The position numbers and the translations under genes were made by a program. Of a stretch of DNA of 64,000 nucleotides, positions 14,101 to 22,500 are shown piece after piece. Each line of letters begins with the position of its first letter. The stretch's first letter is position 1. A model generated the notes under the pieces. The model was not told the DNA's origin, searched no databases, and saw only the letters and a program-made list of their open reading frames with translations. Source of the stretch: Haliclystus octoradiatus (Eukaryota; Cnidaria; Staurozoa; Stauromedusae; Haliclystidae); contig OU744447.1 in assembly GCA_916610825.1 (NCBI GenBank), positions 9,183,402-9,247,401 on the forward strand. The letters run 5' to 3'.

Positions 14101-17086
14101 ATATACAAACTGGCATACGATCTCTCCTAGCTGCTTGTTATATATATATACAGTGAATCAGTGATATATGTTTCACTGTAGCAAATACTTGCACAATAGA
14201 ATCACTCAATCTATGTCGGCATAATAAGTAGGCCTAAGTTATTTATACGTTAATATAAACCAATGATAGCAAAGGAATGAATACATACCGATGAATTAGC
14301 ATAATAGAGAGAATCGACAAGATCCTGTCGAGAATACAATGAAAAATCGTCTGAATTATCAAATCCTTTAATGAGAATGTTACTAAGAGCTTTATCAGTG
14401 TGCTGGAAAAATGAAACGGAAGCAAAACGATCAGCGCCAAATAGAGAAATCTGAAAGCAACAAGAAATACATTCATTTTTTGACATATAAAGTGAACACT
14501 GGTAGCTCACAGGTAGAAGACAGGAGAGTTCAAATTTCGATAATAGTCAAAAATTTAAAAATATTTTGATAAATGTTCATTCCATCCATCATCCTTAGGT
14601 GGAACTCATTTGATGTTTTAGATAAAACCAAGACTGGGTTGACCTTCGGGGGATTAATGTATGCTAGGTTATAAATGCAAATGTATGTTAGGCAGCCGTG
14701 TGGGCAGTCTAGGTCACAAGATAGTGAATAAATGAGTTACTTAAACATATGAGTCAATTATATTTCATAAAAACTATTATATTAAACATTATTAGCAGTA
14801 GTTGAGACAGTAACGACCTACCAAAGGCACATATACCACTCCTTCATTTCTAGAAAGAGTGGCTCTCTTTGCTGAGAGCAATGATGTTAAAATGCTCTTT
14901 ACTGATCTCAGCCGCGACACTGCAGATCAATATCAACATATATCATGGCAAATAGGTCTCGATTGTCAATGCGCAACGATGCGCCGCAGCTACTTACAAT
15001 GCAAATCCCTCTGGACCATTCCATCCGCCATCCTCAGATGGTACTCATTTGATGTGTTAGATAAAGTCAAGGATGAGTTGACCTTCGGGGGATTTGAACA
15101 ACAGTCGATGAGATATGACCAGATCTGAAGTTCGTTTGCTCTGCCATCTGAGCTAATCCTCCCTTAATAGATACGTGATGATTGATCAATCACAAACATA
15201 TATGATGGAAGGAGTTAAAGGGGCAAAATTGACCGGCGACCGCTGCGAGCTCAAGTTGAATTTATGCTTAGCGTAATTCAACCGTCTCGCTTTGAAACTA
15301 TTGTTATACGCAGGCCTAATTTGTTATAGATTCATGTTAACAGTTAACATTGTGTTATAAACAATAAACATGCACGTGATCCTAAGTGCGTAGCGCCTGT
15401 TGGTCATTATTGCTCCTTTAATATATGGAGCGTTGTTAGGATAGGGATGCGAATCGACAGTCAAAACGGTAATCGAATATTCGACAATGCACTATTCGAT
15501 TCGAATCGAATATTAATCGAAATCTTTTGTTGTATTGTTAGCCTACCATTCAAGTAGACAATGAAAACACAAACAAAACCTTTTCCACGATTGACTTGCT
15601 CAAGTCTCACTTCTGTGTATCGCCAATCTTGATGGATTGGGAAGTGAGACTTGTGTCCTTTGAGAAATCTATTGTCTTCGAACACAGAGAAACCGCCTCA
15701 GTTTACAGGAAGTGACGCACATAGTCTGTTGGTGTTCCAGGGAGTCGTGCAACTCGAAATAATTACAAAATGGCGCCTGAATTTCGCGAAGCGTTTGAAT
15801 ACATAGATATAACAGTTTGTTTGCTCAGTTTGCTTCGACATTAGTTTACAGAATCCATGTTATTCAACGCCCTTCATGTTTCATCATGTCTGTTCGATCA
15901 ATTAATTGTCATAGCAACAGAGTCTGAAATAGAACTAGTAGCGCGTAGCTTGAGACTTTCTTTGTTATGGTAATTAGGAGGAGTTCAGTAAACCATTCAA
16001 AAACCCAAAAGACGTCGTTTGGATGATTTGTTGCGTGTTTGTTTCGTATTTTATATTGGTGAAAAGAGCATTTCATTTTGAAGAAAAATTTATCCAAGAA
16101 AGGTTGCTTTATATTTGGAAACAAGCATATATAAAATTAATTTAAATAATCGAATATTCATTTTACTATTCGAATAATCGATATTTCATTAATATTTGAT
16201 TATTAATCGATTAATCGATATTCGATTCGCATCCCTAAGCGTTGTACCGCTGTTAAGCAAAGAAACTTATAAAAATCTTGGGCTGGATATAATATTGAAC
16301 TTTCGAACACAAAAATGTTGGGAAATATGACCTGATACCCTAATAACTCAGCCATAGTGGAGGCGAGAGAGTGAGTGTGAAGTTTAGTTGCACATTAAAC
16401 TCTTAGATAAATTAAAATAATATGATGAAGTATTTAAGTACAAAAGTATTTAAACAATTAGCAATTCTACAGTCTTAGTCTACTAGCCTAATTACAAATC
16501 AAGATATTATAGAAGCCACAAATTTATGACATCAAAAATGATACATAGTTACCTGAGTTGTGACAATGACAATCTTCAATATCTGAATGGCCAATTTCCA
16601 TGGTTTTCTTCCTCTTTTATACTTCTGGTAAGGAGTCATAAAATGATAGTCTAATTTAAATCTTAATCTTTGTTCTTCACTTAATTCACGGTGGTCTTTC
16701 TTAGTACTCGACGTGCTTCTCTGTAATAAACTATTAACTCTCACCAATAGATGAGCAACAAAGGGTAATGATAATTTGGATCTGTTATCGTCATCATCAC
16801 CATGGCGCGGTTTAGCTTTCTCTTTGAATTGACATTCAGACTCACTCTGTCCTCTACATCTTACCATGGGATCAAATTCATCATCATCAGATTGAACATC
16901 TCGATTAGAATGGTTAAGTTCAGGTAGAGATTTGCATCTCGTTGCTTTGCCTAGTTTATTATCATTGGTTGTTTCAGGCGTTCCGATCAGGTTGTCCATG
17001 GATGTACAAGAGAGATTGAAAGGTGGAGATTGACTCCTAACTACTCTAGCATTGTTGGTAGTACCAGTATTTCTTATTGCACTCAT
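2195..17086 (-). CDS. Mucolipin / TRPML lysosomal cation channel, complete 13-exon gene
   Basis: TRPML (MCOLN) proteins are six-helix PI(3,5)P2-gated Ca2+/Fe2+/Zn2+ release channels of late endosomes and lysosomes. Exons in transcript order are 17086-16553, 14450-14289, 13435-13282, 12495-12429, 11938-11842, 10605-10503, 9997-9882, 8285-8136, 7655-7554, 5743-5621, 5331-5125, 4381-4281 and 2306-2195. All have AG/GT borders and phases that close to about 675 residues; human MCOLN1 has 580. The N-terminal 178 residues are cytosolic and end in a basic FMTPYQKYKRGRKPWKL segment, equivalent to the PIP2-binding region, leading into helix 1. Exons 2-6 encode the luminal domain, with ECFLFDVKIRFDN matching the family DCxxFxVxIxFDN. 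Later exons give helices 2-5. Exon 11 holds the selectivity filter NGDDMF (about residues 552-557) and helix 6. The longer N-terminus is serine-rich and unlike vertebrate copies. The paralogue class (MCOLN1, 2 or 3) cannot be assigned. Confidence 0.95.
2866..3022. repeat. GTTCATGAAC-type MITE copy
   Basis: It begins with ccctgcaaaaaaag and carries repeated GTTCATGAACTG/CAAGTTCATG motifs, as in the larger copies at 6945-7258 and 49647-50062. It lies in the last TRPML intron. Confidence 0.6.
3557..4240. repeat. 684-bp near-perfect foldback element
   Basis: The left arm starts AGCATGGCAGTCAAATC and the right arm ends GATTTGACTACCATGCT. Arms of about 310 bp stay alignable throughout, for example ctaccgtgtgctttttttgattgg versus its complement near 3950-3985, with a loop of about 60 bp near 3870-3930. 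It lies wholly within the TRPML intron between the last two exons. No ORF is present. Confidence 0.85.
5480..5592 (+). mobile_element. 3' tail of a non-LTR retrotransposon
   Basis: The segment ends in aataaatgatgatgatg repeats, the same terminus as the RT-bearing fragment at 33781-34698. No coding part remains. Confidence 0.55.
6300..6593 (+). mobile_element. Retroelement 3' tail ending in ATT repeats
   Basis: The block aatcgctttgagc, then gcgctatataaataatgc, followed by (ATT)n resembles the conserved 3' end of L2-like LINEs and the SINEs that parasitise them. The 5' boundary is uncertain. Confidence 0.5.
6945..7258. repeat. GTTCATGAAC-type MITE with 36-bp tandem array
   Basis: It opens with tgcaaaaaacagt and closes with actgttttttgcagggg, an inverted pair. 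The interior is about seven head-to-tail units of about 36 bp, each with GTTCATGAAC plus an aatggttcaattttcat core. The apparent minus-strand reading frame with repeated MKIEsFSVHELF units comes from this array. Confidence 0.85.
8422..8514. repeat. Short inverted-repeat element (ggtgcttggttggt ends)
   Basis: Left taggtgcttggttggt pairs with right accaccaaccaagctcc around a GGAGGTGGCAGGCGG-rich centre. A solitary half copy, ggcttaggtgcttggttggtggg, lies at 11143-11165. Confidence 0.5.
8641..8770. repeat. Imperfect tandem duplication, about 60-bp unit
   Basis: Two units each begin tggcatagc...agcaacaacaacaac and end catagcat or aagcat. They lie in a TRPML intron. Confidence 0.6.
9238..9800. 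repeat. CAGTAGAAA-ended MITE, split by a Helitron
   Basis: Left end CAGTAGAAAATTTC and right end ACAGTTTCTACTG are flanked by TA on both sides, consistent with a mariner-type TA duplication. A second copy at 45768-46051 shares the interior (aagataccaaattt, agttaaattcagta, gttataaac) but lacks the central segment 9386-9760. Confidence 0.75.
9386..9760 (+). mobile_element. Non-autonomous Helitron, 375 bp
   Basis: The 5' end TCTACTATATAAACGTTGAT is typical of animal Helitrons. Near the 3' end the palindrome ACCCAGCGGAGCGGGT is followed about 10 bp later by CTAG. It sits between host A (9385) and T (9761), the Helitron target pattern. The related MITE at 45768-46051 shows an unoccupied site. There is no coding capacity for Rep or helicase. 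Confidence 0.8.
10120..10345 (+). mobile_element. tRNA-derived SINE (family 2)
   Basis: An A-box-like TATAGTGGTTAGGGG at about 10142 and a B-box-like GGTTCAATCTC at about 10184 are at tRNA-like spacing. They are followed by an unrelated body ending near gataaatgac. The 3' end is uncertain. Confidence 0.6.
11567..11720 (+). repeat. GGATCC/CCGGAAGGCTA dispersed repeat
   Basis: The block agggtccgacaaacgtggga, then cctaggtcccggaaggcta, recurs with variation at 12590-12716 (inverted), 35449-35502 (inverted), 43230-43292 (inverted) and 53830-53995. The class is unknown, probably non-autonomous. Confidence 0.6.
12197..12372 (+). repeat. CAGTGAAACC-type MITE, full copy
   Basis: It begins CAGTGAAACCTGTATATAAC and ends with a degraded GTAACAAGTTTGACTA. 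The internal halves are inverted relatives containing gaccactatagacaggtgg. The flank reads TTA|CAGTG. Confidence 0.85.
12590..12716 (-). repeat. GGATCC/CCGGAAGGCTA dispersed repeat, inverted copy
   Basis: It contains tagccttccgggatctagg and tgtcgaaccctg, the complement of the copy at 11567-11720. Confidence 0.6.
13611..13670 (-). repeat. CAGTGAAACC-type MITE end fragment
   Basis: The segment atctacctcttataac, then tatatacaggtttcactgta, is one MITE terminus in inverted orientation. Confidence 0.7.
14575..14665 (-). mobile_element. SINE family 1 fragment (body only)
   Basis: It shares attccatccatcatcc, ggtactcatttgatg-like and gttgaccttcgggggatt blocks with the longer copy at 14850-15165, but lacks the tRNA-like head. 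Confidence 0.65.
14850..15165 (-). mobile_element. tRNA-derived SINE (family 1), long copy
   Basis: On the minus strand the 5' part reads GGATTAGCTCAGATGGCAGA, a near-canonical tRNA A box, and GTTCAAATCCC, a canonical B box, about 50 bp later. A non-tRNA body shared with three other copies follows. The lower boundary is approximate. Confidence 0.75.
15437..16237. mobile_element. hAT-type non-autonomous transposon, 801 bp, with 8-bp TSD
   Basis: Perfect 8-bp duplications AGCGTTGT lie at 15429-15436 and 16238-16245. The terminal repeat is TAGGGATGCGAATCG / CGATTCGCATCCCTA; the left end carries an extra TAGGA outside the repeat. Subterminal runs of ATTCGAT and ATCGATTAATCGAT occur at both ends. 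Two short reading frames inside show no transposase features. Confidence 0.9.
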
Positions 17087-17156
17087 TTTACTGGAGAATT
17101 GAAGCCTACAAATTTAATCAAGTCAAGACAAACATTGGCTGTTTTGTAAGCACGAC

Positions 17157-17167
17157 CGCCATTTTGT
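17157..17167 (-). promoter_or_regulatory. YY1-like box upstream of TRPML
   Basis: CCGCCATTTTG reads CAAAATGGCGG on the gene strand, about 70 bp upstream of the TRPML start codon. This type of site is common at TATA-less animal core promoters. Confidence 0.4.
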
Positions 17168-17183
17168 TCGCTCTTTCACAGCC

Positions 17184-17191
17184 TCACGTGA
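17184..17191 (-). promoter_or_regulatory. TCACGTGA palindrome (CLEAR/E-box-like) upstream of TRPML
   Basis: The 8-bp palindrome TCACGTGA lies about 98 bp upstream of the TRPML ATG. The CLEAR element bound by TFEB/MITF factors is GTCACGTGAC-like, and MCOLN1 is a known TFEB target in mammals. The site is seen directly; its function here is inferred. Confidence 0.5.
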
Positions 17192-17259
17192 TGCATCATC
17201 AGCTGATAGTAGCACAAAGTCTGTACGTAGACTGAAATGTATCCATTTTCCATTTCTAT

Positions 17260-17350
17260 AGCCTGCGTGTATACTCAACGTGTTTCTGAGCAAAACAGTA
17301 AACTAGTATCTACTGTTTTGCTTAGAAATGTTGAGTATGCGCGCAGGCTA
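17260..17350. repeat. 91-bp palindromic hairpin element
   Basis: The left arm tagcctgcgtgtatactcaa and the right arm ending ttgagtatgcgcgcaggcta pair over about 40 bp, including gcaaaacagta/tactgttttgc, around a short loop (ctagtat). It lies just upstream of the TRPML promoter region. Confidence 0.8.
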
Positions 17351-18189
17351 CATTTTCTACGAATTTGTCAAAAATGACAGCCAAGAATAAAAAAAAGATT
17401 ATACAAGTGTAATTCCATTTTTATGTGGCAGATTTACAATGCATCTTATAAAGTTTATACTGTAGTAGCAATAATTAGTTTAATTAATAATTTAATTAAA
17501 TAATTAACTTGAGAATTTGAAAACATGACTTGACTATAAATTCGACTAGAACTTTAGTTGGACACTCTTTGCGAATTCATATGCGTTATGCCGGTAAAGG
17601 CTGACAACACATGGAATTAATTGTGTTTATTATAGCATTATCTATATAGAGGGCCGTGAATCGAGCGCGGAATCGTGGGTTAAATCAAGTCATCGGGCAT
17701 TTTAAATACTTAATTGTATATCTCATGATAGATCAAATTCACTTTGATGATTCGAGGAACTTTATTTAGTAATAAATTATCGCAATCAACTACGCCCTAT
17801 CACTAGAGATATTATAGTTGCCATATATAGGACATGTTTTACAGAATAACGAGATATCGGTGTAAGACCTGTAAGATAAAATATTAGATTTATAAATTAG
17901 AATCAAATACATAAAATTGAAACTATAAATTATATATACAAAGGGTAAAATGGGGATATGGGCAAGTACGGTACATTTCATAATGTATTGCATCGTTAAT
18001 TGTCTTATTTACAAGTTTCCTTGTCAGCCATGTCCGACCTTGCTTTGTAGTAGTAGTTTTTGTGTAGCAAATATGTTAGACGTACTAGAGGGACGGCGCA
18101 TTCCTGTAACTATAACGTGACTTTCTATTGCTACTAAGGTAAAACTTACAGATTAAAATTCCAATGACTCCAATGAATCTAGTCCGAGA
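17351..18189. other. Intergenic, nothing recognised
   Basis: AT-rich sequence between the TRPML promoter region and the nested transposon block. No exon, repeat or RNA gene could be supported. Confidence 0.5.
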
Positions 18190-19542
18190 ACTACCCGACA
18201 AACAACCTTCGCTGAACGTTAATTTACGTCCGTCCGACGCGAATGTTCTGTGAACGTTCACATAACGTTCGTATAGAACTTTCGATAAAATTTGATTATT
18301 AATACTCTTATAACGTTCAGTGAACGTTCCCTGAATAGTCTGGTCCATGAAGTTCATAAATTGCATGAACCTAGAAAAAAATGGTATAAAGCTGTATTTT
18401 ATATCAATAAAATGCTTATATCTTCCCGAGTAACATATCCAAAATCCGCTCAAATCCGCCTTGGGGAAAATGCTGTAGAGCACTTTTAAAAATTGCTATT
18501 TTTTAGTATCATCCGCCATTTCGATTGAATGTTTATATGTGAATTCTGAAACTTTTTTGCAATCCGAGAAGGTATGTTTTTAAGGAAGTAGCCGACAATC
18601 GAACTAAAAGTTATTGTTTTAATTAAACTGTTGTGTAAATAAGAAAGATTGCGTCAATCTTCCCGCGAAATAGTCCAGAAATGATGTCTTGCATAAATTT
18701 AATTTATACAACACGTGTACCTTGACTTGATCAAAAAAGTAGAAGAAGCACTGTAATTATTGCAGCTCTGCCAATCTATATAAACAAATATTACAACTAT
18801 TAATTCTTTTATAACATCTATAAATTATTATACTTAATATTAATGTGATGCGTGATTATTCTACAACGACTACAACTATATTCACACCTTGAACAAAAGA
18901 ATAAATACATTGTTATGCTGATCGCTCAAATATGTATGTGGTAAGTAATTTATGTGCATAAATGAAAAGTATTTAATAAATCTGTTAAGTAATAAAATAT
19001 GTAATGATTAACGGATGAACTTCACAACTGAAAAATTTATAACGGCAATCCACAAATAGTACGTAAACTTAGTTAATTTTTCAATATTTCACACCCTCTC
19101 CCCCTATAAGCAGCTGTACACTTTTAGATTTCCCCCTTCCGTACTGACAATTTTGCTACACCCCCTACATTTTTACAACATTTGTCTTTGTTGTTTCCAA
19201 AATTTTACAAGTGTAACGCTTTTAAAGAAAAACGAAATTTTCGCTTTCAACAATGACTATTTATAGTTTAATTTTCTGCAGCAAGTAAAATCGATTTAGA
19301 ACAATCAAGCTATGTATCTTGAGCTGAATACGGTTGTGTATAGTATTGCAGGGGGACAGGTTCCTTAATGATTCTGTTGGAGGGAAATTCCGGACCATCA
19401 TAACACATATAGCGACCTAAAACCTACAGTGTGACAACTATGGCAGTTTTGGTAAAGGTGTTTTCAATTTTTTTCAAGTTCATAATTATGGTCTTCTTTG
19501 TCATGGATTGTTTAGGTTGTTTATGAAAATCAGTACTGAATA

Positions 19543-22500
19543 ATGACAGAAATAAAGAGTGATTGCTGTGTAATATGTAATAACAATTTTGAAAGGACCG
19601 AGTCGATCAAAGTTTCCAGGAAAGGAATTTTAAGTTTAATCAATTTCTGCTTAACACGTGAGAGGTTAGAGCTACACCAATATCTTAGTAAATGTATTGG
19701 TCCCACTCACATTGATGAAGTTTTGGTGCACAAGAAATGCCGAAGAGATTTCACTGATTCAAAACGTGTTACGAAGCACAAATCTGTTTCGGAAAATGAC
19801 GTAGTAAATAATAAAAAGAGACTTCGCTCTAGCATATGTCCTTTCAATTATAAAGAGCAATGCGTGTTCTGTTCAAAATCGGCTGTCATAGATCCAAAGC
19901 ACCCTGACAGAACTGTGATATGTGCCGTACGAACTATCCCAAGCAAAAACAAACTCCTTGAACATTGCTCTACGAGGAATGATAAGTGGTCACAAGAGGT
20001 TGAGACTCGTCTACAGGGAATTATCGACTTGGTGGCAGAAGAAGCCATCTATCATAAAGACTGTCATGATCGGTTCCAATTGAATAAAATTGTACCAGAC
20101 ATGACTATATCAGCCGATAGAAAACCAAAAGGAAGACCACAATCAGAGCCTAAGATGGTAAAATTTATGTTACTATGCCAATGGCTTGAGTTAGAAGCTG
20201 GAGCTGAACTGTATACACTGTCTGAGTTGCATGAGAAAATGAGCACATTCCCTGGCTCTGGAGAAATTTATTGTTCTAAGCGACTGAAACAGAAGCTAGA
20301 AAATCACTACGGTGAATTCCTTTTCTTTGCCGATGTTAATGGGCGTGACAATGTACTATGCTTCAAAAACATGGCAAAATATATTATTAATGATAAATGG
20401 CACTCAGACAGAAAAAAAAACGCACAAGAAGAGGCAGGAAGAGTAGTTCTAGCAGCTGCAAAAATTATACGTGAAGAACTGAGAGAGGTTAAGTATGATC
20501 TCACATCATACCCAACTAATGCAGATATTGGAAACGTCGATAAAGGTATGACTTGGATACCTAAGCATCTTCAAACTGTATTAAAAGTTTTAATGCCTTC
20601 AACAACAAGAAAACAAAACAGCATTGGACATGCTATTTTGCAGGCAGCTCGACCTCGGTCAATAATATCTCCTACTTTATTTGGAGTAGGTGTAGAGCTA
20701 GACCATGTGTTTGGCTCAAAATGGCTCGTTGATGAACTATATCAACTTGGCTTCTCTGTTAGCTATCATGAAGTAACCAGGTACAAACAATCAGTTATTC
20801 AAAATGAATCCCTTGACAGTTTATTGACAGAATATATACCAGGGACATTTGTTCAGTGGGTAGCAGATAATGTGGACCATAATATTGCAACATTAGATGG
20901 AAAGGGAACATTTCATGGCATGGGTATTATCGCTGTTTCAAGTACTAAAACTAACGAGATTCCAAAATCAGTTGAATGTCACAGCATTAATAGAAAATCG
21001 ATTATCAAGGTCGAGGCTCTTGTTAAAGATAAAGGAGTTGGAATCACGCAGTATATCTATGAAGCTCAATCTGGTCTCTCCAAACTCCCTTTATTACCAA
21101 TTATACAATTGCAGAGTCCATTCGTATTGCCAAAAGAATTGTACTCTAATATACTCTGGCATTCCGCATGGATTTTCAATGAACTTTCAAGACCAAGACC
21201 AAACTGGTCAGGATATATGCAGCATTTATTTAACGGAGAACATTTTGAGAAATCGCACATTTTGATGTTGCCCATCATTGATCTTAACCCTTCTGATGAA
21301 ACTTGCATATATTCAACACTTCTCTTTATTCAAAATCAAGCAAGAAAATTGGACATTTTATCGCCCTGTATCACTTTCGACCAGCCATTGTGGCTCAAAG
21401 CAATGGATATAATTGAGACAAAGTCGTTGAATATTGTTTGTAGATTGGGTGGATTCCACACAATGATGAGCTTTATTGGCAGTATTGGTCACATCATGAA
21501 AGGCTCAGGTCTTGAAGACGTTTTGGAAGAAGGCTATGGTCCTAACGCTGTTACACATATAATATCTGGCAAAGCTATATCCAGGGCGTTAAGAGGGCAT
21601 TTCCTCGTGCAATCTGCACTGGTTAACAAACTAATACACGCATTAATTCCTCCCAATGATTCTGAAAATGAAACAACAGGATCAAGTGATGTTATAGAGG
21701 ATGCAGTATATATAGATCAAGCTCATGTAAAGGAAGGAGGAAGTAATCAACCAGAAGATACTATTGAGATACTCAAGACTGGTGATATCGATGAACTCAA
21801 GCGCATTACTTCTGATGTCTACAACAGCACTCAACCGGATCCAGTGTCTTATCATGAAAATTCAAATGCATTGCTGGCATTAGAAACATGCCTGGAAAAA
21901 TATAAAGATAAACTGGCTTCACAATCACGGACAGCAAAACTCTGGATACAATACATTGATTATATAGACATTTTGAAACTATTTATTCGGGCTGAAAGAT
22001 CCGCAAATTGGCATTTACACCTTGAAAGTATCGGTAAAATGCTTAATCTGTTTGCTGCTAGTGGTCATATAAACTATGCTAAAAGTGCACGATTATACTT
22101 GCAGTATATGAGAAAGCTAGGAAGTGATCATCCATGGCTATATAAACAGTTCACAGAACATGGTTTCCATTCTGTTAGAAGAAGCAGCCAGTTCTGGGCA
22201 GGACTATGGACAGACCTTACTATCGAACAGGTTATGATGAGATCAATTAAAAGTCGTGGGGGCCTTACAAGAGGACGTGGAATGACAGAGAGTGTTCGAC
22301 TCCAATGGATTTACAGCATGCACAAATGTGCATCTGTTCACAATGCAATGACAAACTCTACAAATTCAAAGCATAAAACAAGTGAGCAACACACTGATTT
22401 AGGAATAAGTAGAACAATTCGCGATTGTAAAGACCTTGTCAATTTTCAAACTTGGTTTGATAACCACGAGCCATTTGATGGTAATGAGAAAAGTCTTCGT

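Noticed and set aside
15110-15165. Minus-strand tRNA gene
   Set aside because: A and B boxes are present, but the body cannot fold as a full cloverleaf with acceptor stem, and the same head recurs on SINE bodies.
18085-18483. 132-codon minus-strand frame at the transposon left end
   Set aside because: It spans two element boundaries and consists of terminal-repeat sequence.
21066-21308. Minus-strand frames inside the large transposon ORF
   Set aside because: They are shadows of the plus-strand coding sequence with no domain or start context.
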